A DNA stretch of 28,010 bases. It comes from JALYUA01 sp038239305. GTDB lineage: Bacteria; Acidobacteriota; Thermoanaerobaculia; UBA5066; Gp7-AA6. The notes under the pieces were generated by a model. That model was not told the DNA's origin and searched no databases. It saw nothing but the letters and a program-made list of their open reading frames with translations. The translations under genes and the position numbers were made by a program. The stretch lies in contig JBBSEW010000053.1 in NCBI GenBank assembly GCA_038239305.1, forward strand, positions 1-28,010. Reading direction: 5' to 3'. Shown here one piece after another: positions 6,713 through 14,767 of this stretch (position 1 is its first letter; each line of letters opens with the position of its first letter).

Positions 6713-8114
6713 CGAACGGAAGATACAGGTGGCCCGCCGCGATGCTCGCGGCGATTTCCGCGGCCACCGACGCGCCTACGAACGTATTGAAGGCGTTGGC
6801 GAAGTCGTGCTCGACGCGGCGTCCGGACCGTTGCACTCCGTCGGCCAGAAGGCTCTCGGCAACCGATCCCGCGACACCCGCGATGGCGACGATCCACGCT
6901 CCCCACCCCGGGATGAGGCCGATGGCCCAGGCGACGATTCCGATCGCGCCCCCACCGAGCAGTCCTCCCGCAAGACCCGCCATGGAAACCGCTCCGGGCG
7001 TTCCGGGAGAAACGCGTTCCCGTCGCCAGAGAGAAACCGGATTCCGCCCGTAGAGACTTCCGAGCTCCGTACCGAGCGTGTCGGCGAGCGCGGCGGCGAA
7101 TGCGCCTGCCAATGCGAAGAGCGGGATCGACCCGATTTCGTGACCGGGCCCGAACGACCTCGCCGCCACGAGAGCGATCACGGCGCCGACCCCGCAATTC
7201 GCGACAGCATGCCGGGCGTCGCGGCGCCCCTTCGCCTGCTGGGCCGTTCCCGCCATCTCCTTGCGGCGATATCCGAGTTTCGTGGCTACGGTCGCGAGGA
7301 GAAAAAACGTCCACAGGATCGCGTAGGCCGGCCATCCGCCGAAAGCGAGGATCACGAATCCCAAAAGCGCTCCGGCGATCGCGCCGGATGTCGAAACGAC
7401 ACGCCCGCTCAGCATCGCGGCCGCCACGCCCACGTTGACCAGAGCGGCCATCCCCCATCCCACCGCGGGCTGCAAGCCGATGAGGCCGAGCGGGAAGGTC
7501 CCGCTTTCCACGGACAACATCATGAGAGCGCAGGGCAACGCGGGGATCCAGTTGTCGTCGAGGCCCGTATCGAGGGACTCCAGAAAGCCGCCGAGGACGA
7601 CGACGGGCATAAAGATCAGGAAGTCGACGAGAAAGACCAGTTCAGAGCTCCGTTCCGTTTGACCGGGATATCCGGCCACGGTCCAGAGCCACAGCGCCGT
7701 CGCCGCGAGCGTGCCGACGAGCACGTAGGCGAGAAGCCCCGACCACGTCTTCTTCGCGTTCCAAGGGAGGGAATGGCCGAATCTCCTGCCGGCGACGGTC
7801 GCGGCCGGATCGCCGAATGCCATAACTCCCCAGAGAGCCGCCGCGTAGCCGAGCTGGTGGCGGAACAACAGGATCAGCACGAGCACCATCGCCGGGTAGG
7901 CCACGATCCCGGAGTCCATTGGCTTCGATGGATCCCGGTAGATGCCGCGGCCGATGCGCGGCATCACGAGGAGGTTGAAGAGCAGGGCCGCCAGAGCGAG
8001 AGCGGCCGCCATCCTCCAGTCGAGCCAGCGCAGGAGGAGCGCGCACAGGCCCATCCCCGCGTGGACGGCCTTGCGGCGCCACTCTTTCGCGCTGAGGCCG
8101 CCGCCCGCCATCAC
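6705..8114 (-). CDS. Fused polyprenol/phytol kinase-like domain plus DUF92 (VTE6-like) membrane protein
   Basis: This protein of about 469 residues joins two membrane-enzyme domains. Residues about 1-200 resemble the dolichol/phytol kinase and CDP-diglyceride synthase superfamily (Sec59, VTE5): RRKAVHAGMG at the start, and FGDPAATVAGRRFG followed by AKKTWSG. Residues about 220-469 are DUF92: SGAIAGALLGF, TLGTELGSLYGR, SPGTPGAVSMAGL and GSVAESLLADGVQ. The plant and cyanobacterial DUF92 protein VTE6 phosphorylates phytyl phosphate, and VTE5 phosphorylates phytol, so one chain could convert a prenyl alcohol to its diphosphate in two steps. That joint activity is inference. The start is GTG 8114, giving a GTGA overlap with the rmlD stop; an ATG at 8111 is equally possible. 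The product would be a donor for the UbiA enzyme encoded next. Confidence 0.85.
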   Translation of the reverse strand: MMAGGGLSAKEWRRKAVHAGMGLCALLLRWLDWRMAAALALAALLFNLLVMPRIGRGIYRDPSKPMDSGIVAYPAMVLVLILLFRHQLGYAAALWGVMAFGDPAATVAGRRFGHSLPWNAKKTWSGLLAYVLVGTLAATALWLWTVAGYPGQTERSSELVFLVDFLIFMPVVVLGGFLESLDTGLDDNWIPALPCALMMLSVESGTFPLGLIGLQPAVGWGMAALVNVGVAAAMLSGRVVSTSGAIAGALLGFVILAFGGWPAYAILWTFFLLATVATKLGYRRKEMAGTAQQAKGRRDARHAVANCGVGAVIALVAARSFGPGHEIGSIPLFALAGAFAAALADTLGTELGSLYGRNPVSLWRRERVSPGTPGAVSMAGLAGGLLGGGAIGIVAWAIGLIPGWGAWIVAIAGVAGSVAESLLADGVQRSGRRVEHDFANAFNTFVGASVAAEIAASIAAGHLYLPFES

Positions 8115-9049
8115 GCTTCGGGGTGCGCCCGCGACGCGAGGTATTCGGCGAGGGCTTCCTGCCAGGTCCGGATGGGCAGGCCCGTCCGCGCCTCGTACTT
8201 GCCCGTATCGAGAACGGAGTAGGCGGGCCGCACCGCCGGACGCGCCAGCGACGCCGAGTCGATCGCCCGGACCACGACGTCCTCGTGGCCGGACCCGTCG
8301 AGGATCGCCCGCGAGAAGTCGTACCAGGTTGCTTCACCCCGGTTGGCGAAGTGGTAGATGCCCGCCGCCCGGGACTCCAGCAGCGCCGTGATTGCCCGGG
8401 CGAGATCGGGCGTGGCCGTTGGTCGGCCTCTCTGGTCCGCGACGACGGCGAGCTCGCGGCGGCCCTCCTCCACCTGCTTCAGGATCGCCTCGACGAAGTT
8501 CCAGCCGCCCCTTCCAAAGAGCCACGAGCTCCGGACGACCAGGGCGCCGGGGCCGCGGAGGGCGGCTTCCTCGCCGGCCCGCTTCGTCCGGCCGTACGCC
8601 GACAGGGGGCGCGGCTCGTCGTCCTCGACGTACGGCGACGACTTGCTCCCGTCGAACACGAAGTCCGTGGACACATGGACGAGCCCCACGGAGCGGGCAA
8701 TGCACTCCTCGGCGAGGACGCCGACGCCCACACCATTGACCGTCTCGGCCATCGGATCCGTCTCGCACGCATCCACGCGCGTGAACGCGGCGCAGTTGAC
8801 GACGACGTCCGGCCGGGCGTCCCGGAACGCCCGGGCGACGTCCGCCGCGTCCGCGATGTCGAGGTCCGCCTTCGGGCGGGGGACCACTTCCCAGCCCGCC
8901 TGCGCCAGGGCCGGCACGAGATCCGAGCCGAGCATTCCCGCGGAGCCGGTCACGAGCGCTCGACGGCGCGTGGCGAGCGCGGGGTGGCCGTCCGGGACCG
9001 ATCCCGGATCGGGAGAGAGGCCCGGTGCCGGCGCGGAGTGGACGCTCAT
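8111..9049 (-). CDS. rmlD: dTDP-4-dehydrorhamnose reductase
   Basis: This 312-residue NAD(P)H-dependent short-chain reductase catalyses the last step of dTDP-L-rhamnose synthesis in the cytoplasm. A 28-residue Pro/Ser-rich extension precedes the Rossmann motif ALVTGSAGMLGSDLV. VVNCAAFTRVDACE follows, then STDFVFDG and the catalytic Y-x3-K in SAYGRTKRAGE, with SSWLFGRGG and YHFANRGEATWYDF near the end. These are standard RmlD features, and only the extension is unusual. The start ATG 9049 lies 41 bp after the rmlB stop. The stop overlaps the following kinase-DUF92 gene by 4 bp. No rmlC epimerase gene lies in the cluster, so either it is elsewhere or the dTDP-sugar made here differs from rhamnose. 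Confidence 0.9.
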   Translation of the reverse strand: MSVHSAPAPGLSPDPGSVPDGHPALATRRRALVTGSAGMLGSDLVPALAQAGWEVVPRPKADLDIADAADVARAFRDARPDVVVNCAAFTRVDACETDPMAETVNGVGVGVLAEECIARSVGLVHVSTDFVFDGSKSSPYVEDDEPRPLSAYGRTKRAGEEAALRGPGALVVRSSWLFGRGGWNFVEAILKQVEEGRRELAVVADQRGRPTATPDLARAITALLESRAAGIYHFANRGEATWYDFSRAILDGSGHEDVVVRAIDSASLARPAVRPAYSVLDTGKYEARTGLPIRTWQEALAEYLASRAHPEA

Positions 9050-9090
9050 CGACGCCGCGCGCCGTCTCTCTCCACGGAGATCCTCAGGCC

Positions 9091-10143
9091 TTACGTCCTG
9101 CCCGCGGGCTCTTTCGCCGTCGAGGACGATGTGGCGAGACGGTGCTCGTACTGGGTGCGGTAGTACTCCCGGTAGGCCGCGTCCTTTTCCTTGACGGGCC
9201 GCCACCAGTCCGCGCGCGCGCGATACCACTCGACGGTCTCCGCGAGCCCCTTCGGAAACGGCGTGGAGCTCGAGAATCCGAGGCGCGCGAGCTTCGACGC
9301 GTCGAGGGAATAGCGGCGGTCGTGACCCGGCCGGTCCTGCACGAACCGGATGAGGCTCTCCGGCTTTCCGAGCTGGCGCAGGACCTGGCGGGTGATCTCG
9401 ATGTTCTCCGCCTCGTTGCCGCCGGCGACGTTGTACACCTCGCCCGGCTCTCCGGCGTCCAGGAGAAAGTCGATCGCCGCCGCGTGGTCGCGGACATACA
9501 GCCAGTCCCGGACGTTCCGCCCGTCGCCGTAGAGCGGCAGGGGCTGGTCGTCGATGGCATTCGTCACGAAGAGGGGGATCAGCTTCTCCGGGTACTGGAA
9601 GGGGCCGTAGTTGTTCGACGCGCGGGTGATGATGACCGGGAGATCGTACGAGGCCCAGTAGGAGTAGGCGAGCCGGTCGCCTCCGGCCTTCGATGCCGAG
9701 TACGGATTGCGCGGGTTCAGCGCCGACTCCTCCGTGAACGAGCCCTTCGCGATCGAGCCGTACACTTCGTCCGTCGAAATCTGCACGAACCGGCGGACGC
9801 CGACCCGCCGGGCCTCCTCGAGCAGGACGAACACGCCGCGCACGTCCGTCTCGATGAACGAGGCATCCCCCAGAAGCGAACGATCGACGTGCGTCTCGGC
9901 GGCGAAGTTCACGACGTCCGTGCACCCTTCCATCGCCACGCGCACCACGTCGGGATCCGTAATGTCTCCGCGGACGAAACGGTAGTTCGGGAGGCTCTCG
10001 ATATCCGCGAGGTTGGCCGGGTTGGCGGCATACGTCAGCTTGTCGAGGTTCACGACGGACACACCGGTGCCGCGCGTCTCGAGAACGTGCCGGATGAAAT
10101 TCGAGCCGATGAACCCGGATCCGCCGGTGACCAGCACTTTCAT
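9091..10143 (-). CDS. rmlB: dTDP-glucose 4,6-dehydratase
   Basis: This 350-residue extended short-chain dehydrogenase/reductase makes dTDP-4-keto-6-deoxyglucose, the common precursor of many deoxysugars. It has the NAD-binding MKVLVTGGSGFIGSN start, NFAAETHVDRS, catalytic D125-E126 in QISTDEVYG, and Y148-x3-K152 in YSASKAGGD. SNNYGPFQYPEKLIP and the GDGRNVRDWLYVRDH segment, both hallmarks of RmlB, follow. Length and motifs are typical. The ATG at 10143 overlaps the rmlA stop as ATGA, which implies coupled translation. Call sure. Confidence 0.96.
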   Translation of the reverse strand: MKVLVTGGSGFIGSNFIRHVLETRGTGVSVVNLDKLTYAANPANLADIESLPNYRFVRGDITDPDVVRVAMEGCTDVVNFAAETHVDRSLLGDASFIETDVRGVFVLLEEARRVGVRRFVQISTDEVYGSIAKGSFTEESALNPRNPYSASKAGGDRLAYSYWASYDLPVIITRASNNYGPFQYPEKLIPLFVTNAIDDQPLPLYGDGRNVRDWLYVRDHAAAIDFLLDAGEPGEVYNVAGGNEAENIEITRQVLRQLGKPESLIRFVQDRPGHDRRYSLDASKLARLGFSSSTPFPKGLAETVEWYRARADWWRPVKEKDAAYREYYRTQYEHRLATSSSTAKEPAGRT

Positions 10144-11207
10144 ACGATTCCGATCTCCGAGTTGTCCCCGATCAGGAAGCGGTGCACGCGGGGACGCTCG
10201 GCGCCAGGGTGGATCCGCACGTTGGTCCCGATGAGCGAGTCCGCGATACGGCCGGGTATCCCCTCCAGCTTGGAGCCCTGGAGGACGATCGAGTTCTCGA
10301 TCTCGCATTTCTCGATGACGCAATCGGGACCGATCGCGGTATACGGCCCCACGAAGGCGTCGCGTATCTCGGCGCCCGCTCCGATGATCGCGGGGCCGCG
10401 CACGATGCTGCGCGTCAGCTTTGCGCCCTTCTCGATGACGACCTTTCCCTCCACCCGGCAGCCCGCCCCGACCCCGTCGAGGCCCTGCGGCGAGAAGGTG
10501 TCGAGCATGATGCGATTCGCCTCGAGCATGTCCTCGATCTTGCCCGTGTCCTTCCACCAGCCCGACACGAGATGAGGATGAACGGACTTGCCGTGGTCGA
10601 TCAGCCATTGGATGGCGTCGGTGATCTCGAGCTCCTGGCGGGCGCTCGGCCGGATCCCCTTGACCGCGTCCCAGATCGTGTCGTCGAACATGTAGACGCC
10701 CACGAGCGCAAGGTTGGACTTCGGCTCCTTCGGCTTCTCGGTCAGGCGGTACACGCGGCCGGCCTCGTCGAGCTCCGCCACGCCGAACTGTTCGGGGTTG
10801 GGAACGCGCGCCAGGAGGATCTGGGAGTTGCAGCCGATCCGCCGGTACTCGTCGACGAGGCTCGATATCCCATCGGCGATCAGGTTGTCGCCGAGGTACA
10901 TCACGAAGGGCTCTCCCCGCAGGAACGTCTCCGAAATGAGGACCGCGTGCGCAAGCCCGCGCGGCGCGTCCTGCTCGATGTAGGTGATCTTCGCGCCGAA
11001 CCGCGAGCCGTCGCCGAGAGCAGCCTGGATCTCCTCCCGCGTGTCGCCCACGACGACGCCGATCTCGCGAATCCCCGCCGCGACGATCGCCTCGACGCCG
11101 TAAAAAAGGACGGGCTTGTTCGCGACGGGAACGAGCTGTTTCGCGCGGGTGTACGTCAGCGGACGCAGGCGAGTGCCCTTGCCGCCGGACAGGATGAGGC
11201 CCTTCAT
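10140..11207 (-). CDS. rmlA: Glucose-1-phosphate thymidylyltransferase, long form with left-handed beta-helix
   Basis: This 355-residue nucleotidyltransferase activates glucose-1-phosphate with dTTP, the first step of the dTDP-sugar pathway. The N-terminal 240 residues carry MKGLILSGGKGTRLRPLTY, the YLGDNLI metal-binding motif, FGVAELDE, TEKPKEPKSNLALVGVY and SGWWKDTGKIEDMLEAN. About 110 C-terminal residues show hexapeptide-repeat character (GAGCRVEGKVVIEKGAKL, IIGAGAEIRDAFVGPYT). This is the long type common in archaea, actinobacteria and acidobacteria rather than the short enterobacterial RmlA. It is the first gene of a six-gene run, and its leader (11208-11471) holds the 8-bp repeat array. 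No clear ribosome-binding site precedes ATG 11207. Confidence 0.93.
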   Translation of the reverse strand: MKGLILSGGKGTRLRPLTYTRAKQLVPVANKPVLFYGVEAIVAAGIREIGVVVGDTREEIQAALGDGSRFGAKITYIEQDAPRGLAHAVLISETFLRGEPFVMYLGDNLIADGISSLVDEYRRIGCNSQILLARVPNPEQFGVAELDEAGRVYRLTEKPKEPKSNLALVGVYMFDDTIWDAVKGIRPSARQELEITDAIQWLIDHGKSVHPHLVSGWWKDTGKIEDMLEANRIMLDTFSPQGLDGVGAGCRVEGKVVIEKGAKLTRSIVRGPAIIGAGAEIRDAFVGPYTAIGPDCVIEKCEIENSIVLQGSKLEGIPGRIADSLIGTNVRIHPGAERPRVHRFLIGDNSEIGIV

Positions 11208-11238
11208 GCGAGGGGGATCATACCGTCCCATAGACGTA

Positions 11239-11413
11239 TCTCGCGATCTCACGATCTCGCGATCTATCGATGGATTGGTCGAGAATCGGGTGATCGGGAA
11301 ATCGGGTGATCGGGTGATCAATCAGGGGGAATCGGGTGATCGGGAAATCGGAGGCACGATCTGTCTGGTATTCCCCTCTCCCCCGGTTCGGGGGAGAGGG
11401 CAGGGTGAGGGGG
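11239..11413. repeat. 8-bp tandem repeats plus REP-like palindrome between lptD and rmlA
   Basis: From 11239 the sequence runs in 8-bp steps: tctcgcga, tctcacga, tctcgcga, tctatcga, two diverged steps, then cgggtgat, cgggaaat, cgggtgat, cgggtgat. After a 14-bp break, cgggtgat and cgggaaat return at 11333-11348. A perfect 12-bp inverted repeat follows (11374-11385 with 11389-11400, loop GTT), then a cagggtgaggggg tail. The two parts recur near 21421-21841. The gap 11208-11471 holds nothing else recognisable apart from any rmlA promoter. Confidence 0.85.
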
Positions 11414-11471
11414 ATGCCTGCTCCCGTTGGTTTCCCGTTTCCCGTTTAACGCTTCCCGACCCCCGCGCCGT

Positions 11472-13889
11472 TCACTGTCCGAAGAGCCGGTTCACGCTCT
11501 GCCGCATGTCGAGGAAGGTGCCGATGTCTTTGAGGTTCACGACGATTCTCAGGTCCCGACGGGAGGGCGTCAAAGGTACGCGAAGGTCGCGCAGCTCGAC
11601 GAATACCGTGTAGCACGACCCGCGGTACGTCAGGAGGGATCGGTCTTCCAGAAGAAGCTTCTGACGGGCGTCGTAGTTCAACTGCGTTTCGAATCGGAGC
11701 ACCTTCGAAATATCGATCCCCGCCGCGAACCGGATCGAGTCGGAGTTGGGCGAAACGGATCCGGGGGGAAGTGGCTCCGCGAGAATCGGCCGGCTGGCGA
11801 ACCACGTCGCATTCACGAAGGTCTTTCCCGCGAAATATGCCGCGGACAACGACGTCGCGGTCGTCTGGGAGGCGCCGGCGTCGTAGGACACCCGGCCGTC
11901 GAGGTGGAAGGAAGGGCCCGGCGCGACGCGCAGCGTAGCCTCGAGCGGACCGGCCTTCGAAATGAGCGGCTGGTAGAACCCGCTCTGGGAGGGATCCGTC
12001 GAGACCAGGGTCGTCTGCGGAAGCGTGAACGAGCGCGTCTGGGCCACTTCGAGCGAAGCGATCTCCTCCGCCGAGCTCGCCTTCGGATCGGCCGACCGCG
12101 CGAGAAGCCGGTTCACGATCGCGTACCGGACCTGGTTCTGCCCGAGGGGGAGGTCCACTTCGTCGTACGCCGGGATCTTCTCCGGACTGCCAACCTCCGA
12201 GACATATGTGTAGTCGATGCGCGGCTCGATCACGTGCTTGAACTTCCCGAACCTCCCGATCTCGAGGTCGTAGATCCGCGCAAACGACGGGCCCACGATG
12301 GAAATCCCCGCCTCGCCGTAGGAGCGAGTGAAGGAGTTTCCGGTGAAATGCGTCTCCGCGGAATCCGTCGAGTCCGTCCAGCCGGTCCAGCGCCCGCCGG
12401 CGCGGGCCGTCACGGACAGCCACGGGATCCGCTTCCAGGGAAACGAGATCGTGGGATGCACGTCGGCGCGCTCGTAGTCTCCCCGAGGAAGATTCGCGCC
12501 GCGGTCGATGTAGAGATACGAGAGTGACGACTCGAGAGCGATGAAGAGCGGCGAATCCGAGCTTCCGATCGGCGAGGTGCGCCGCGAGAATTCGATGCTC
12601 GGCAGGCGCTCCTGGGTCACCTTCGTGAAGAAGTACGTCTCGCTGCGCTCGAAGCGGATGTTGAGCGAGTCGTCTCCCATGTTCTTCGTGAGGAACGCGC
12701 GCGAAAGGATCTGCCGCGCGGAGTTCAGCGAGAACGAGCTCTCGAAATCCTGCAGGTACGCTTCGTCGGAGTAGTCGCGCATGTCGACCACGCCCCGGAA
12801 GCCGTAGGGAAGATCGTCCGCAACGTGCTCGAGACGGTACTTCCAACGATTCTTCATTTTGGTCGTCAGCGCGCCCGGCGAGCCGTCGGGCAGCGTGCAG
12901 GGCCCGTTTCCGCCCGCCGGCTCTTCGCTCAAGGGAACGCAGACAGTGGCCTTCGTGTCGTGGATCGCGTAACCCTGGAAGAGGCCGGCCGATTCGGCGG
13001 TGGGGGCCCAGCGAAACTCCTCGCCGAGTCCGAGGGAGCCCTTCGAATACAGATCGACGTTCGACGTCAGGTCGGTCGAGCGGCCCGTCACCCAGTAATG
13101 CGTGAGCCCGAGATACGCGCCGCGGAGGCTGCTGTAGCCGATCCCTGGCACGAGCATTCCGGTCGCGCGGTTCTCCTTCGTCGGCCAGATGAGGTAGGGC
13201 GAGTAGAGCAACGGGAGGTTGCGGGCCCAGAACGATACTTTCTTCATCCGCGCGTAGTCGTCGAGCGTGATGATCGCGGAGGCGAGGTGAAAGGACCAGG
13301 ATGGCTTCGGCATGTCGCAGGACGTGAAGATGCCGTCGGTGATCTGGTAGGTTGCCTCGCCGATCTTCTCGATCGTCCGGCCGACCACGTGATACGCCGG
13401 AGCGAGATTCGCCGTCGCCGCCTCGAGCTTGCCGGTCTTCGTCTCGAGGTTGAAGACACCGCGTTCTCCCGTCATCCGCGTCGGCCCCTGATCGATCACG
13501 ACGTGGCCCTCCAGCGTCGCGGTCTTGGTAGGAAAGTCGTAGTGGGCCGCGTCGGCCGTGATCTTCACGTCCTGATACTCGATCAACACGTCGTCGGAGC
13601 CGTCCCATGAGACGTCTTTCTCGTAGTGGACCGGCTTCTTGGTCGAGAGATGGACCTCGCCTCCCCTGGTCGGGACCCGGAACCGGAGCTGGAAATTCGC
13701 GCGCGCCTTGAACTGGGCCTCGAACGGATCGGAGGCTCCGAACGGGTCCTGAGCGAGAGCCGCCGCGGCGAGCAGGAGAAGCGCGGCGGAGGCGGCGAAT
13801 GCCCTTCCGATCGCTCCCGGTGCGGCATCCCGCGAGCGGGGGCCCGCAGCGCCGCGCCGCTCCGAAGCGGGATCCGCCGACCGGATCAC
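11472..13889 (-). CDS. lptD: LPS-assembly protein LptD (OstA)
   Basis: This 805-residue outer-membrane beta-barrel inserts lipopolysaccharide into the outer leaflet, normally with LptE. It has a signal peptide near residues 28-45 (AFAASAALLLLAAAALAQ) and an N-terminal OstA/LptA jellyroll with DVKITADAAHYDFPTKTATL and MTGERGVFNLETKTG. A Cys-containing TSCDMPKPSWSF segment comes next. The barrel entry WARNLPLLYSPYLIWPTKE, followed by NRATGMLVPGIGYSS, is highly characteristic. The rest shows alternating beta strands, ending with RRDLRIVVNLKDIGTF and a short tail. The chosen start is GTG 13889, overlapping the CoA-transferase B stop as GTGA; a longer reading frame upstream lies inside that gene. 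Its place at the end of a ketone-body CoA-transferase run is unusual, because lptD more often sits with surA, pdxA or rsmA. Confidence 0.93.
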   Translation of the reverse strand: MIRSADPASERRGAAGPRSRDAAPGAIGRAFAASAALLLLAAAALAQDPFGASDPFEAQFKARANFQLRFRVPTRGGEVHLSTKKPVHYEKDVSWDGSDDVLIEYQDVKITADAAHYDFPTKTATLEGHVVIDQGPTRMTGERGVFNLETKTGKLEAATANLAPAYHVVGRTIEKIGEATYQITDGIFTSCDMPKPSWSFHLASAIITLDDYARMKKVSFWARNLPLLYSPYLIWPTKENRATGMLVPGIGYSSLRGAYLGLTHYWVTGRSTDLTSNVDLYSKGSLGLGEEFRWAPTAESAGLFQGYAIHDTKATVCVPLSEEPAGGNGPCTLPDGSPGALTTKMKNRWKYRLEHVADDLPYGFRGVVDMRDYSDEAYLQDFESSFSLNSARQILSRAFLTKNMGDDSLNIRFERSETYFFTKVTQERLPSIEFSRRTSPIGSSDSPLFIALESSLSYLYIDRGANLPRGDYERADVHPTISFPWKRIPWLSVTARAGGRWTGWTDSTDSAETHFTGNSFTRSYGEAGISIVGPSFARIYDLEIGRFGKFKHVIEPRIDYTYVSEVGSPEKIPAYDEVDLPLGQNQVRYAIVNRLLARSADPKASSAEEIASLEVAQTRSFTLPQTTLVSTDPSQSGFYQPLISKAGPLEATLRVAPGPSFHLDGRVSYDAGASQTTATSLSAAYFAGKTFVNATWFASRPILAEPLPPGSVSPNSDSIRFAAGIDISKVLRFETQLNYDARQKLLLEDRSLLTYRGSCYTVFVELRDLRVPLTPSRRDLRIVVNLKDIGTFLDMRQSVNRLFGQ

Positions 13890-14545
13890 GCTTCGACGGG
13901 CCGGACGTCCGGAGACACGCGAAAGGCCGCTTCGGTCTTTCCGCGGATCTCCTCCTCCGAGACTCCCGGTGCGAGCTCGATCAGGACGAGCTCTCCGCGC
14001 TCGCGGTCCACGTCGAAAACGCACAGATCGGTGATGATTCTCTGGACACAGCGCCGCCCGGTCAGGGGAAGCGTGCAGCGGCGAAGGATCTTCGCCTCGC
14101 CGTTCTTCGCGGTGTGCTCCATCGTCACGACGAGACGGCGCGCGCCCGCGACGAGATCCATCGCGCCCCCCATCCCCTTCACCATTTTCCCGGGAATCAT
14201 GTAATTGGCGATCGAGCCCTCCTCATCGACCTGCATCGCGCCGAGGATCGACAGATCGATGTGGCCGCCCCGGATCATCGCGAACGAGTCCGCCGAAGAG
14301 AAGTACGAAGCTCCGGGCAGAACCGTCACGGTTTCTTTTCCCGCGTTGATGAGGTCCGCGTCCACCGTGTCCTCGCTCGGGTACGGTCCGAGGCCGAGAA
14401 TCCCGTTCTCCGACTGGAGGATGACCTCGACGCCCGACGGGATGTAGTTCGCGACGAGGGTCGGCATCCCGATACCCAGGTTGACGGTATAGCCGTCTCT
14501 CAACTCGAGGACGGCGCGGCGGATGATGGCTTCACGGGTGAGCAT
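13886..14545 (-). CDS. scoB: 3-oxoacid CoA-transferase, subunit B
   Basis: The 219-residue beta subunit of a class I CoA-transferase moves CoA from succinyl-CoA or acetyl-CoA to acetoacetate or a similar 3-oxoacid. The catalytic glutamate is E46 in LQSENGILGLGP. Other hallmarks are NLGIGMPTLVANYIP, GGHIDLSILGAMQVDEEGSI, NYMIPGKMVKGMGGAMDL and ITDLCVFDVD. Length is typical. It pairs with the A subunit encoded upstream, but the two genes are separated by a 219-bp repeat-filled gap instead of the usual overlap. The stop overlaps the lptD GTG by 4 bp. Physiological direction (acetoacetate use or ketone-body formation) cannot be told from sequence. Confidence 0.93.
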   Translation of the reverse strand: MLTREAIIRRAVLELRDGYTVNLGIGMPTLVANYIPSGVEVILQSENGILGLGPYPSEDTVDADLINAGKETVTVLPGASYFSSADSFAMIRGGHIDLSILGAMQVDEEGSIANYMIPGKMVKGMGGAMDLVAGARRLVVTMEHTAKNGEAKILRRCTLPLTGRRCVQRIITDLCVFDVDRERGELVLIELAPGVSEEEIRGKTEAAFRVSPDVRPVEA

Positions 14546-14557
14546 GGGGTCCGTTGT

Positions 14558-14767
14558 CAGTATTCAGTATTCAGTATTCAGTATTCGGTATTCGGTATTC
14601 AGTATTCAGTTATCCGTTATCCGTTATCCGTTATCCGTTATCGGTTTTTGAGCTTTCGGCTGTCCGCTGTCGGCTATGCCTGCCAGGCGTCGATGTCCTG
14701 CGTTCTGAATCGATAACCCCTGACCAGGGGAACCGAAAACTGAAAACTGTGAACGGATAACGGCTCA
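14558..14767. repeat. Heptamer arrays in opposite orientation between scoA and scoB
   Basis: From 14558 thirteen uninterrupted 7-bp steps run to 14648: cagtatt four times, cggtatt twice, cagtatt, cagttat, ccgttat four times, cggtttt. More diverged steps (gagcttt, cggctgt, ccgctgt, cggctat) follow to 14676. Near the other end, 14733-14767 reads ccgaaaa, ctgaaaa, ctgtgaa, cggataa, cggctca, the same family inverted, ending in the scoA stop codon. Between them lie small hairpins (GCCTG-C-CAGGC and CCCCT-GACC-AGGGG). The inverted arms could fold together in mRNA. Confidence 0.85.

Noticed and set aside
6705..8114. CDP-diglyceride synthase (cdsA)
   Set aside because: The first half shares the superfamily's FGD motif, but the R-K-x-x-H start and the fused DUF92 domain fit the dolichol/phytol kinase branch better.
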